DNA from: Synechococcus sp. M44_DOE_062 | GTDB lineage: Bacteria > Cyanobacteriota > Cyanobacteriia > Thermostichales > Thermostichaceae | Length of the DNA stretch: 64,000 nucleotides | Reading direction: 5' to 3' | Assembly: GCA_015295985.1 (NCBI GenBank) | Contig: DVDX01000018.1 | Span: 1 to 64,000, forward strand | Shown: piece after piece, positions 25,451 through 33,857 of the stretch | Position numbering within the stretch: position 1 is the stretch's first letter | Layout: every line of letters starts with the position of its first letter | The notes under the pieces: generated by a model | Seen by the model: the letters and a program-made list of their open reading frames with translations, nothing else | Databases searched by the model: none | What the model was told of the DNA's origin: nothing | Program-made: the position numbers and the translations under genes

Positions 25451-25699
25451 CTTCAAAACAGCACGCGGTGCTTTTCGCACCCGACAGGGGATCCGCTCCT
25501 TGCCCAAGCGGACAAATGCCTCGTAGCGGTGGCAGCCGGAGAACCCGTAGTACTCCCCTTCCACTTCCAAAACCTCAATGGGCTCCTGTAGGCCGATGGC
25601 TTCGATAGAAGCCATCAGCGCCCGCACCTTATCCGGATCCGTTTGCCGTGGCAAAGGGCGACGAATTTGGGCAAGGGGAATCTCGCGAATCTGCGCCAT
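25436..25699 (-). CDS. srx: Sulfiredoxin
   Basis: The 87-residue protein carries the diagnostic FSGCHRYEAF motif, in which the Cys resolves the sulfinic acid of over-oxidised 2-Cys peroxiredoxins with ATP. The ParB-like fold signature VRALMASIEAIGLQEPIEVLEVEG precedes it. Length and motif spacing fit the short cyanobacterial sulfiredoxins. A PrxQ gene is in the same window, but the usual substrate is a typical 2-Cys peroxiredoxin, not seen here. It converges with the response-regulator gene, sharing 15 bases. Confidence 0.92.
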   Translation of the reverse strand: MAQIREIPLAQIRRPLPRQTDPDKVRALMASIEAIGLQEPIEVLEVEGEYYGFSGCHRYEAFVRLGKERIPCRVRKAPRAVLKLHLA

Positions 25700-25847
25700 G
25701 TTGAACTTTCTCCCTAGGCAAGCTTCTTAATCATACTCGTTATGACTTCGTTCTATCAAGGCTGGCAGAGGGGATGGATTCTCAGGCCGGGGCATGGCAG
25801 GATAACACCATTCCTTGCTGCTCTCTCGCTCAGAAGTCAACCCAGCC

Positions 25848-26294
25848 ATGTGGCAACTGCTCAAAGCCTTATGGGGAAAGATCGCCGGCCAAGCCCCCCC
25901 TGCACCCCTCGCTGCCGCGCCACGCAAGGCCCCACAAGCCCCCCTTGGCCAGAGACCGGTTCAGCAGCCTTCTCCTCAGAAGGCCCCTGTCCCGAAGGCT
26001 ACCCCCAAAGAAGAAGCCCCTGAGCCCACGCCAGACCATCCCGCCCCAAAAGTTGCAGCAGCCCAACCGAGTGAGGAACCTGTGGCGTGGATCCCTTCTC
26101 AGGAGAAATCCCCAGACTCTGAGGCAGTAGAATCCCCCATCGGCCCGGCTCAACCCACCTCTACGGCCAAAAGTATCAGCAGCTTCTGGGCCATGACCGA
26201 CACCGGATCCCGGATTTCCCGCATTGCCGCCACCACCGACAGTGGCCGTGCGGTCAGCTCCATTGCAGCCGCCAGGCTCCGCCAACCGGAATAG
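25848..26294 (+). CDS. Pro/Ala-rich protein of unknown function
   Basis: I do not recognise this 148-residue protein. It starts MWQLLKALWGKIAG, a possible short amphipathic or membrane-associated helix. A low-complexity Pro/Ala/Lys/Glu stretch of about 85 residues follows, then an ordered-looking end, SSFWAMTDTGSRISRIAATTDSGRAVSSIAAARL. The end contains a loose duplication (TDTGSRISRIAA and TDSGRAVSSIAA) that may form a short binding motif. The start at 25848 is preferred to the track ATG at 25815. It is isolated between sulfiredoxin and the ABA4-like gene. Coding status is reasonable from composition but not certain. Confidence 0.5.
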   Translation: MWQLLKALWGKIAGQAPPAPLAAAPRKAPQAPLGQRPVQQPSPQKAPVPKATPKEEAPEPTPDHPAPKVAAAQPSEEPVAWIPSQEKSPDSEAVESPIGPAQPTSTAKSISSFWAMTDTGSRISRIAATTDSGRAVSSIAAARLRQPE

Positions 26295-26431
26295 AGGCCG
26301 GGATCCCTTTAGCTTCAGAAAAAACTTCAGGGCAAGTCAGGAATAGCTCCTATCCATTCCCACCCGCCACTGCAGGGATCCCCAGGGGGCATTGGGCCGA
26401 TAATGGACAGGTAGCGTTGGGGGTTGCAAGC

Positions 26432-26914
26432 ATGCTGGAAATGATCTTTAACGGGGCCAACGGGTTTGCTTTGCCCTTTTGGGCCTTGATGATTCTGCTG
26501 CCAGGTTGGCAGGTAACCCGCAAAGTGATGGAATCACTTTTGCCCATTGCTATTTTAGCGGCGGTTTATTTGTATCTTTTGGTCACCGGGTTTAATGCCG
26601 ATGTTCTCAAGGAGTTTTCCAACCCTCAACTGTCTCTAACCAGCTTAACTGGCCTATTCAGTCAACCCGCCGTTATGGCAACGGGGTGGGTACACTACAT
26701 CGTCATGGATTTGTTTGTGGGCCGCTGGATCTTCTTGGAAGGGTGGGATAAGCGAGTATGGACAACCCATTCTCTGATTTTGTGCTTGTTTGCCGGGCCT
26801 GTGGGTCTACTCTCCCATCTGCTTACGGTGGCGATTGTACAAGCAACTCGCCAGAGCCGGCCCAGTGCTCCTCAACCTGACAAAGGCCCAGAAGTACCGC
26901 AAGAATCCATCTAG
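26432..26914 (+). CDS. ABA4-like (DUF4281) membrane protein
   Basis: The 160-residue protein has four hydrophobic segments and the ABA4-like pattern: FNGANGFALPFWALMILLPGW at the start, a Leu/Phe-rich loop, and GWVHYIVMDLFVGRWIFLEGWDKRVW in the third quarter, which matches the conserved HYxxxDLFxGRW signature of DUF4281. The plant member is needed for neoxanthin formation, while the role of cyanobacterial members is not settled. The ATG at 26432 replaces the TTG of the track. No operon partners. Confidence 0.8.
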   Translation: MLEMIFNGANGFALPFWALMILLPGWQVTRKVMESLLPIAILAAVYLYLLVTGFNADVLKEFSNPQLSLTSLTGLFSQPAVMATGWVHYIVMDLFVGRWIFLEGWDKRVWTTHSLILCLFAGPVGLLSHLLTVAIVQATRQSRPSAPQPDKGPEVPQESI

Positions 26915-27139
26915 CCTCTGCTTGGCTTTATGGCTCTTTCCGATGCACGGAGTGCAAGATGAGCAGTGTGGGATCATCCTCGACCTCAACGTTGCTGCCA
27001 CACAGCTCCCCAGCCCTACACACTCGTCACCACGCAGGGCGCTTCCCCAATGCTCTTAAGTACCGTTACAAACAACAACTGCAAAACCCATTAAGGTCGG
27101 ATTCAGTCGCCAAGCTGTTGGGTTTAGGGCCTACGACCC

Positions 27140-27310
27140 GTTTACGCGAATAGGGCATTCCGCGTCGCCGTAGGCGAGAGCGGCTGACTACCCTACCTCA
27201 GGCAGCATAGCACAAAGCCGCTTTGAAGGGCGGGGCTTTAGACCCAGTTTTTCGGTAACCGAATTCTTTTATTCTGATATTCTGAAACCCTGACATACTC
27301 CCCGCCCTAC
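27140..27310. mobile_element. IS200/IS605-like end remnant with inverted repeat
   Basis: AGGGCGGGG (27227-27235) and CCCCGCCCT (27300-27308) form a perfect nine-base inverted repeat around an AT-rich core. The adjoining TGACATACTCCC (27291-27302) is the same 12-mer that bounds the element at 37659-37879. The text around GGGCGGGGCTTTAGACCC is like sequence I recall after tnpB genes in cyanobacteria. A CGCC-GTA-GGCG hairpin and a TTTACGCGAA repeat tail lie at its left side. No transposase remains, so this is a relic or non-autonomous element. Confidence 0.45.
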
Positions 27311-27383
27311 TGGCTTGCTTCCGCGCAGCGATGGGACGGGGTCTTGGGCTCAGTCTTTGGGTAAACAGGAGTGCAAACCTCTC

Positions 27384-28004
27384 ATGACTACTACTTTTGT
27401 TCACACACCCTTGGCACAAACCGTTCTGCCTCGCCCTTCCCAAGTTCGGGATCTCCTGCTGATTCTGGGGGGAAGTTTGTTCGTAGCTGCCCTGGCTCAG
27501 GTGCGGATCCCTCTGCCCTTCACGCCGGTACCGATTACCGGGCAAACCTTTGGAGTAATGCTGGTGGGGGCAGGCTTTGGGGCACGGCTGGGCTTTCTCA
27601 CCCTGCTGGTCTACCTGCTGGAAGGGATCCTGGGATTGCCCTTCTTCAGCGGTGGCAGATCCGGGCTTAGCCATTTGGCGGGGGCGACGGGGGGCTACCT
27701 ATTGGCTTTTCCCCTGGCTGCAGGGCTGATGGGTTGGTTGGTGGAGCGCTGGGGCGTGGATCGCAACCCCTGGAAGATGGCGCTGGCGATGTTATCCTGC
27801 TCGGCTCTGATTTTTCTGCTGGGAGCCACTTGGCTGGGGGTGTGGCTGAACCAGAATGTTGAGCCCACCTCGATCTTGGCCGTCCTCAACAAAGGGGTCT
27901 TCCCTTTTATCCCAGGAGACTTGGTGAAGTGCGGACTGGCGGCAGTGCTGTTGCCCACCATCTGGCGCTGGGTGGGACGGGAAAGGCCACCGGCGGACTC
28001 CTAA
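27384..28004 (+). CDS. bioY: Biotin transporter BioY (ECF S component)
   Basis: A 206-residue membrane protein with about six hydrophobic segments and the BioY features VRIPLPFTPVPITGQTFGVMLVG and GRSGLSHLAGATGGYLLAFP, which line the biotin pocket. BioY can work alone or with the EcfA/T module; neither partner is nearby. ATG 27384 was chosen. An AGGAG about a dozen bases upstream is the likely ribosome site, and the track start lies in the preceding IS-like remnant. The gene may have been brought under a new leader by that element. Confidence 0.9.
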   Translation: MTTTFVHTPLAQTVLPRPSQVRDLLLILGGSLFVAALAQVRIPLPFTPVPITGQTFGVMLVGAGFGARLGFLTLLVYLLEGILGLPFFSGGRSGLSHLAGATGGYLLAFPLAAGLMGWLVERWGVDRNPWKMALAMLSCSALIFLLGATWLGVWLNQNVEPTSILAVLNKGVFPFIPGDLVKCGLAAVLLPTIWRWVGRERPPADS

Positions 28005-28230
28005 CCCCTTGGACAAGAGCAGCCATTCAAAGCTCACCCCAGCAAAACAGAAGGGGCTTGGGATTAGCCTCGGGCCGGAAAATCTAAAAAAAAGATAACA
28101 GCTCCGAGGATTTGGCCTTTTTTCTGAGATTCTAAAAACTGTGCTCAATACGGTGTTCAATACAGCCTATTTATGGAGCTTCTCTTTACATTGCTCTAGG
28201 GTTTCATAAGTCGCTGACTGGTCGCGACAG
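28005..28230 (+). other. Gap after bioY with direct repeat, possible small RNA
   Basis: No protein is evident. A tandem direct repeat of about 12 bases (GCTCAATACGGT / GTTCAATACAGC) lies near 28143-28166, and the stretch ends at a strong terminator. It is either a long bioY 3' UTR or an independent small RNA. Confidence 0.35.
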
Positions 28231-28258
28231 AGCCCCCTTGAGGGGCTTTTTTATTTTC
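28231..28258 (+). terminator. Rho-independent terminator
   Basis: AGCCCC and GGGGCT pair around a five-base loop and are followed by TTTTTTATTTTCTT. It reads on the plus strand about 230 bases after bioY, with no gene ending just before it. Confidence 0.85.
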
Positions 28259-28308
28259 TTGCCGACCAGAAAAAAAGCTGAACTCAACCCGCTGTAGGCA
28301 TTCCAAGC

Positions 28309-28314
28309 TATAAT
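28309..28314 (+). promoter_or_regulatory. Perfect TATAAT hexamer, candidate -10 box
   Basis: A consensus TATAAT stands about 50 bases after the terminator without a recognisable -35. Transcription from here would run antisense into the 3' end of gshB; a 65-codon ORF starts at 28343 but looks like a shadow. Confidence 0.3.
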
Positions 28315-28420
28315 CAGACTTATTTGACTTCACGGGATCTCTATGGATTCCCTAGATAGGCGGGATCCCTGTCAAGCAAAAGATGCGCCAGATCTCAAAA
28401 CCATCCCAGTGGGTAGTCAT

Positions 28421-29368
28421 TCAGTCCTTGACGGGCACCTTCTTTTCCAGCCACTGAGCCACTTGATCCGCCAGATCAACTCCTTCCAACTGACAGAGTT
28501 CTCGCAGCATTGTTGGGCTGGTCACGTTCACTTCCGTTAATCGCTCCCCAATAACATCGATCCCGACAAAGTACAGCTTCTCCTGCCTGAGCACCGGTGC
28601 CAAAGCCCCGCAGAGAGCCCGTTCTTTTTCGGTAATCTTGGTTTTTTCCACTCGACCGCCGGCAGCAACATTGCCCCGAAAATCTCCCTCTCCAGGGATC
28701 CGATTGACGGCACCCAAAGGTTCTCCTTCCAGCAGCAAAATGCGTTTGTCTCCTGCCGCCGCCTGTGGCAAATACTCCTGCACCATCACAGGCAGCCGAC
28801 CAAATTGGGTACTCATTTCAATCAACGAGTTGAGGTTTGGATCCCCAGCATTGACCCTTAGGATCCCTTCCCCACCTTTGCCACCCAAAGGCTTGAGCAC
28901 CGCCTGTCCTTCCTGTTCGACGAACTGGCGCAGCAGGCGTTTGTTGCTGCTGACACAGGTACGCGGGATCCACTCTTGGAATTGCAGGGCATAGAGCTTT
29001 TCGTTGGCCGAGCGGATCCCGGCAGGATGATTGAGCACCAGCGTGCGGCTGGGGGAGAGACGATCCAAAAGATATGTGGCATATAGATAGGCCGTATCCA
29101 CCGGCGGATCCTTGCGCATCCACACCGCCTGCATTTGGCTCAGGGGCAGCAGTTGCCGGTCTTTGACCTCATACCAGGGATCCGCCTTCAGATCCAAGCG
29201 GATTTCCTCAAGGGCTCCCCAAGTTTCCCCTTGATCCCAATAGAGATCCGCCAGGCCCAGGCAGAAAATGCGGTGCCCCCGTTTCTGCAGGGCTTCCATT
29301 AGGGCAACGCTGGTATCGTGGCCCACCTGCAACTGGGGCAACGGATCGACAATGAAAGCTACCTGCAT
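28421..29368 (-). CDS. gshB: Glutathione synthetase
   Basis: The 315-residue ATP-grasp ligase joins gamma-glutamylcysteine and glycine. The prokaryotic GshB pattern is clear: MQVAFIVDPLPQLQVGHDTS at the N-terminus, WMRKDPPVDTAYLYATYLLD, VLKPLGGKGGEGILRV (ATP-binding glycine-rich loop), VQEYLPQA, GDKRILLLEGEP, and FVGIDVIGERLTEVNVTSPT with the Mg ligand residues. Length is normal. It is a single gene, divergent from the pentapeptide-repeat gene. Confidence 0.95.
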   Translation of the reverse strand: MQVAFIVDPLPQLQVGHDTSVALMEALQKRGHRIFCLGLADLYWDQGETWGALEEIRLDLKADPWYEVKDRQLLPLSQMQAVWMRKDPPVDTAYLYATYLLDRLSPSRTLVLNHPAGIRSANEKLYALQFQEWIPRTCVSSNKRLLRQFVEQEGQAVLKPLGGKGGEGILRVNAGDPNLNSLIEMSTQFGRLPVMVQEYLPQAAAGDKRILLLEGEPLGAVNRIPGEGDFRGNVAAGGRVEKTKITEKERALCGALAPVLRQEKLYFVGIDVIGERLTEVNVTSPTMLRELCQLEGVDLADQVAQWLEKKVPVKD

Positions 29369-29603
29369 GGAAGGTGTGGTTTACGAACGAAAGACTGCCC
29401 CGAGTATGCAACAAATCGGAGCCGATGGCTCTCCCCCGGTAGGCCCTTTCTACAAGAGAAGGCCCCCTCTGGAAAGCTCGATGCAGGGTTGTCTTTATTA
29501 ACATCCTCTTAACCTCGGCAAGCGGCGCAAACGTTAGCTTGATAGGTGGGCTCCCTGTTGGCCCCCAGTTTACGGCTGGGTTGGCCGGGTTTCTGGCCTA
29601 ACT

Positions 29604-30350
29604 GTGAGGAATGCTCCATCCGTGAGTGCTCCCCCTTCTCAACCCTCAGAGCCGGTTCGCATTGAAACCACGCGGGATTTGCTGGAAGCCTTGCGTGAGG
29701 GACGCTCCCTGTTGGGTGCCAACCTGGAGAATGCCTATCTCTCGCGGGGCCTGTTCGACCGCATTCAGATGCCCAAAGCCAACTTGACGCGGGCTCACTT
29801 GCGCTCGATCAGCCTGCAGCAAGCGGATCTGCGTCTGTGCAACTTTCGCCGTGCCGAGCTAGAGCGGGCCAATTTTGCCGCCTCAGATCTACGGGGATCC
29901 AGCTTCAGTCAGGCGCTGGGAGACTACAGCAACTTTACCGCTGCCAAGCTGGACAAAAGCAGCTTTCAGGGGGGCCGTTTCAGCCATTCCATCTTTCGTG
30001 AAGCCAGCTTGGTGGCTGCCAACCTGACGGAGGGGAACTTCTTTGCCGCCGACTTCCGCCAGGCCAACCTATCTCGCTGCAACCTCTCCCAGGCTGCCTT
30101 GGTGAGTTGCCAGCTTCAGTTTGCCAACCTAGAACAGGCCATTTTGGTAGGGGCCAACCTGCAGGATGCTCAGATTGAAAACATGCTCTTTAGTGGAGCC
30201 GATTTTACCGATGCCAAGCTCTCCGATGAGATGCGCAAGCTCTTGATTGAGCGGGCTAGCGGCACCAACGAGCTTACCCAGCGGGATACCCTCAACACTC
30301 TGCTGGCAGGGTTGCAGCCCAAGTCCCGTAAGCTTTTTGGCCTGCTGTGA
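29604..30350 (+). CDS. Pentapeptide repeat protein
   Basis: The 248-residue protein has a disordered start, a short helix (TTRDLLEALREGRSLLG) and then roughly 28 A(N/D)LxX-type pentapeptides (ANLENAYLS, ANLTRAHLR, ADLRLCNF and so on) to about residue 205, predicting a right-handed quadrilateral beta helix. A helical C-terminus (SDEMRKLLIERA) caps it. Such proteins are abundant in cyanobacteria and mostly of unknown function. The track start is GTG 29604. A GTG at 29622 (VSAPPSQPSEP) with AGGA about eleven bases upstream is a good alternative. Confidence 0.88.
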   Translation: MRNAPSVSAPPSQPSEPVRIETTRDLLEALREGRSLLGANLENAYLSRGLFDRIQMPKANLTRAHLRSISLQQADLRLCNFRRAELERANFAASDLRGSSFSQALGDYSNFTAAKLDKSSFQGGRFSHSIFREASLVAANLTEGNFFAADFRQANLSRCNLSQAALVSCQLQFANLEQAILVGANLQDAQIENMLFSGADFTDAKLSDEMRKLLIERASGTNELTQRDTLNTLLAGLQPKSRKLFGLL

Positions 30351-30389
30351 GGCTGGAGCCAGCAAGGACAACCAGGCTGAGGAGAAAGC

Positions 30390-30626
30390 TCAAAACTGGT
30401 TGAGGTCGATCCCGGCTTCCCGGGCCATGGCTCCTATCCCTTTGGTCTTGAGGGTCTTCAGGGCTTTGGTGGAAAGGCGCAAACGAACAAACCGTTTACC
30501 CTCTTCCCACCAGATGCGCTTCCACTGCAAATTGACTTCCTGCAGGCGCTTGGTGCGCCGGTGGGAGTGGGAGATGGCAAAAGCGTTGTTGCGTTTCTTG
30601 TTGGTCAGTTGGCAGCGACGTGCCAT
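30390..30626 (-). CDS. rpmB: 50S ribosomal protein L28
   Basis: The 78-residue basic protein starts [27 protein letters not shown], the conserved L28 N-terminus of cyanobacteria and plastids, and continues with [29 protein letters not shown]. It lacks the zinc-binding Cys pairs seen in some L28 forms, which is normal for this lineage. It is a single gene between the pentapeptide gene and a small conserved ORF on the same strand. Confidence 0.96.
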   Translation of the reverse strand: MARRCQLTNKKRNNAFAISHSHRRTKRLQEVNLQWKRIWWEEGKRFVRLRLSTKALKTLKTKGIGAMAREAGIDLNQF

Positions 30627-30650
30627 GGGATCAAAGTAAACTCAGCCTAG

Positions 30651-31013
30651 CTATCGTAAGGCATCTTTTTGTTGGGCAGCAAGCTGAAGCTGACTCTGCA
30701 ACTGGGCCAGCTCTGCCTTCAGTCGGTCAAAGGTTTGTTGGCAGTGGTTAACACTTCTTAAGGGCAGCTCTTCGTTTTTGGCAATGCAGGTTACTTGTAC
30801 AGAGCCATCGCCAGCCTGACGGGTGCGATCCACGAACACTTCCACCGTGACCAGTTTGGTGTAGGGATTTTTTCCGGGAGGCTCACCGGCCACCCAGTAA
30901 TCAGGGCTGTTGTGGAGAACATTGAGTTGACAGCGCTCCAAGACGGCGCGGATCGACTCGCTTAGCTGCTCGGCTGAGCCCACAAGCTGGGTAACGCAAG
31001 AGTATCGAGCCAT
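30651..31013 (-). CDS. Conserved cyanobacterial small protein, coiled-coil end
   Basis: The 120-residue soluble protein has a mixed alpha/beta first part (CVTQLVGSAEQLSESIRAVLERCQLNVLH, then LVTVEVFVDRT and SVQVTCIAKNEEL). It ends in a heptad-like helix (TFDRLKAELAQLQSQLQLAAQQ). I cannot name the family; the composition and clean frame support a real gene. It lies 24 bases upstream of rpmB on the same strand, so cotranscription with L28 is likely. The single domain with a short coiled coil suggests a dimer. Confidence 0.6.
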   Translation of the reverse strand: MARYSCVTQLVGSAEQLSESIRAVLERCQLNVLHNSPDYWVAGEPPGKNPYTKLVTVEVFVDRTRQAGDGSVQVTCIAKNEELPLRSVNHCQQTFDRLKAELAQLQSQLQLAAQQKDALR

Positions 31014-31193
31014 AGGACAAGCAAGTCACCACGGCTATCCTACCATCAAGTTTTCCGCTCCTACAGCCAAAGGCGAACCGGCAGAATTGCGCTCAAGAGT
31101 ACTCTGCACCGGCTCGGCCAACCCTGCTGCGAAGAGGTGAATTACGTTAGAACATGAACAACGCCTTCCGGCTCTTTCCCCAGGAGAGTTGCA

Positions 31194-32306
31194 ATGTCTA
31201 GGGTCTCCCGTTGGGTTCACTCTCTCTTGCTACTGGGATCCCTTGGCCTGGGTTGGATAGGTGTGTCCTTTGCCCAAGCGCAGCCCTTTCAAGCGGGCGA
31301 TCTGGATGGGGATGGCCGCTTGACGGTGCAGGATCTCAACCTGTTGGGGGCCTATTTGCGTGGAGAACGGGGATTGACCGACAACCAGATCCGAGCTGCC
31401 GATGTCGACCAGGATGGACGGATCACAGAAGCCGATTGGCGGCTGTTGCAGCAGCGCATTCAGGCAGCAACGGATGTGTCCACAGGACAGGTGCAGTTGG
31501 ATTCCGCCTATTCGGGACAGGTGGTGGATCGGCTGACGGGGCAGCCCTTGGCCGGGGTGGAGGTGGCCATTCCGGGGGCAGGTATTTCGGTGCGCACCGA
31601 TGCCCAGGGTCGGTTTCGCCTGCCAGGGCCGCTACCGGCAGAGGAAATTTTGGTGGCGCGGCTGGAGAATTATTTGCCTTATTCCCAAAGTACAGGCAGC
31701 GGTCAAGCCGGTGGGGATCGGCCTTGGCAACTGCAGTTGGAGCGCTGGGATCCCAACACAACTTTGGTGCTGGAGGCAAATGTCATCCGCCTGGGCGATA
31801 ACCAGTACTCCCCGGAATCGGCTGCCGCCGGGCAATTTCTGGGCCCTGCCCAAGGGGTGGAGATGACCCGCTCCTTCACGCTGCAACGCCTGCCTTCCCG
31901 CCCACCGGTTTTGCGGATTGGATCCCTGATTGGGTTGGATACTGCCGCCGCCTATCGGGCCGGCCAATCCCGGATCCCCAGTGCCAACATGTCTCCCATG
32001 CAAGTCATCCTGAACGGGGTGGAGGTCGAACAGATTCACCTAGGGGGAGATAACTTACAAATTCCCCTGCCGCTGCAACATCTGCGCCTGGGCCTGAACA
32101 CTGTTACCCTGCCCACCGGCAAAACCCTGATTCAGCCCAGCAGGGTTACCCGCGGCCCCCAAGTGCCGATTAGCATTCCCCTTTTCGGGGGATCCCTGCA
32201 CATCTCGGTGCCGGTGGGAGGTGATACGGTCATCCAGCACGGCGGAGCCTGGGTAGATCATGACGATGTGCAGTTGGCCAATGTGACAATCGAAATCCCC
32301 AACTGA
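31194..32306 (+). CDS. Exported dockerin-like protein
   Basis: A 370-residue protein with a signal peptide (LLLLGSLGLGWIGVSFAQAQP) and directly after it a dockerin type I-like pair of EF-hand loops, GDLDGDGRLTVQDLNLL and ADVDQDGRITEADWRLL. A carboxypeptidase-regulatory-like beta domain follows (GQVVDRLTGQPLAGVEVAI to GRFRLPGP). The rest is beta-rich and unassigned. Dockerins bind Ca and normally dock to cohesins, and no cohesin is visible here. CAGGAGAG seven bases before the ATG is a good ribosome site. It stands alone. Confidence 0.75.
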   Translation: MSRVSRWVHSLLLLGSLGLGWIGVSFAQAQPFQAGDLDGDGRLTVQDLNLLGAYLRGERGLTDNQIRAADVDQDGRITEADWRLLQQRIQAATDVSTGQVQLDSAYSGQVVDRLTGQPLAGVEVAIPGAGISVRTDAQGRFRLPGPLPAEEILVARLENYLPYSQSTGSGQAGGDRPWQLQLERWDPNTTLVLEANVIRLGDNQYSPESAAAGQFLGPAQGVEMTRSFTLQRLPSRPPVLRIGSLIGLDTAAAYRAGQSRIPSANMSPMQVILNGVEVEQIHLGGDNLQIPLPLQHLRLGLNTVTLPTGKTLIQPSRVTRGPQVPISIPLFGGSLHISVPVGGDTVIQHGGAWVDHDDVQLANVTIEIPN

Positions 32307-32454
32307 CCCTGATCCGCCTAAGGTTCGCGCCCTCTGTAGCAAATGCTGGGATCCAGGCTGAGCAGGCCACAGGATCTGTTCTGTTAGCTAAAAGTTTGAG
32401 CCCGCTTTCGATAACTGAGTCATCTGATAACAAGGGGAATGGGTTTGTCCAACA

Positions 32455-32476
32455 ATTGGAAGATACCTCTTCCAAT
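32455..32476. promoter_or_regulatory. Strong hairpin in gap before the NYN gene
   Basis: ATTGGAAGA and TCTTCCAAT are perfect nine-base complements around TACC. No T run follows, so a terminator is unlikely; an operator or leader stem is possible. The rest of the 330-base gap 32307-32634 shows nothing else I can name apart from a six-base ATTTGA/TCAAAT pair near 32571. Confidence 0.45.
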
Positions 32477-32634
32477 AGTAGGCATACTGCAGTTGCTGAA
32501 TGGCTCCTCTTCGATACCTCCGTAAGTTCTGCACATCTCGATCTTCAAGAGGGATCCCTGAGGTGGCCCATTTGAGTGAGGTCAAATCCCGGCAACCGAT
32601 CAGACCGATTAACCCAAACCCAGGAGAGCTAACT

Positions 32635-33777
32635 ATGAGCATGAATAGGGCTTCTAGCTTCCCCTTAACCTGGCTGTGGACGGGATCCCTGGCCCTGGGA
32701 GTGACGGCCCTGGTGACCCGCCAAGCAATCTGGGGGCTTTTACCTTTGGCCGTGGCCTATCCTGCCATCCGCCGCCACGAAGAACAGCTTGGCCAAGCTC
32801 TGGAGCAAACTTGGATCCAGCAGCAGCAGACAGCAACCCGACTGGAGACCCTGCAGGCGCGGTTCGAGGCGTTGGAAGCTCGGCCCACGGCTGAACTGTC
32901 CCCCATGCAGCAGACCTTGGCTTCCCTGGCTGCAGCCATTCAACAGCTTGAGCGGAAAGCAAAGGTTTTAGAGTCCACCTGGGTACAGCAGCAGCAGACG
33001 GCGGCCCAACTGGAAACATTGCAAGGGCGGATCGACGCTCTCGAAGCTCGGCCTGTGTCTCATCTGTCCGTGCGGCAACAGCTAGCCCCCACCACCCAGG
33101 CCATCCAGCAAATCCAGCAGCGGTTAAAAGCCGTGGAGCTGCGGTTAAATGCTCTGCCGTCATCCCAGATCCAAGTGACTCTGGAGCAACTGGAGTCTGT
33201 ACGGGCGCAACTCCAACACCTGCAACAGCTTGTGGCATCCCAGCCGACCCCCGCTTTCCCCCGCAAGGCCCTGGGGGTGTTCATCGACACGGCCAATCTC
33301 CACGCCAGCGCCCAACAGTGGGGATCCCATCTCGACTACCCCAGTCTGCTGAACTGGCTGGCCCAGAGCAGATCCGAAATGGAAGTGCATATTTACACTG
33401 GGGTGGATCCCCACAACTTAGCTCAACGTCGTTTCTTACGGGAGTTGAGAAGGCAGGGCTATCGGGTAGTCCGCAGGCCGGTGATGGTTCGCGCCGACGG
33501 CAGCCGCAAAGCCAACCTGGATGGAGAGCTGATTGTGGATATGATGACGATGTGCTCCCGCTACGAGACAGTGCTGCTGCTGAGCGGGGAGGGAGATTTT
33601 GTGCCCGCTCTCAAGCATATCCGCCGCCAAGGCTGCCGGTTGGAGGTAGCCGCCTACAGGCCGAATACAAACCCGGAGCTAATTCGGATAGCCGATCGGT
33701 TTGTCGATTTGTGCGCTTGGCAGGGGACAGGAACGCTGGTGCCGCTACCTGCAAAACAGACTCCAGCCACCGGCTAA
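32635..33777 (+). CDS. Membrane-anchored coiled-coil NYN (LabA/DUF88) protein
   Basis: The 380-residue protein combines a hydrophobic N-terminus (residues about 11-43), a coiled-coil region (50-215) and a NYN nuclease-like domain (about 225-370). The NYN acidic residues are visible in GVFIDTANLHAS, KANLDGELIVDMM and LLSGEGDFVPALKHI, the PIN-like site of the LabA/DUF88 family. The coiled coil contains two copies of a 56-residue unit starting TWIQQQQTA (residue 59) and TWVQQQQTA (residue 115), exactly eight heptads. The ATG at 32635 has AGGAG eight bases upstream. RNA cleavage is inferred, not shown. Confidence 0.82.
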   Translation: MSMNRASSFPLTWLWTGSLALGVTALVTRQAIWGLLPLAVAYPAIRRHEEQLGQALEQTWIQQQQTATRLETLQARFEALEARPTAELSPMQQTLASLAAAIQQLERKAKVLESTWVQQQQTAAQLETLQGRIDALEARPVSHLSVRQQLAPTTQAIQQIQQRLKAVELRLNALPSSQIQVTLEQLESVRAQLQHLQQLVASQPTPAFPRKALGVFIDTANLHASAQQWGSHLDYPSLLNWLAQSRSEMEVHIYTGVDPHNLAQRRFLRELRRQGYRVVRRPVMVRADGSRKANLDGELIVDMMTMCSRYETVLLLSGEGDFVPALKHIRRQGCRLEVAAYRPNTNPELIRIADRFVDLCAWQGTGTLVPLPAKQTPATG

Positions 33778-33857
33778 ACCTTGCCATCTCAACGCCTGAG
33801 CTTCACTTGGATCAACCTTGTCCAAGAAGTTAACTTAACCCCAATCGGAGAATCCAG

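Noticed and set aside
28343-28540. 65-residue plus ORF after the TATAAT hexamer
   Set aside because: Two thirds of it is antisense to gshB and it shows no ribosome site; only the hexamer was kept as a weak regulatory call.
32809-33145. CRISPR-like or tandem array in the NYN gene
   Set aside because: Only two imperfect units in frame within a coiled coil; it is a protein duplication, not an array.
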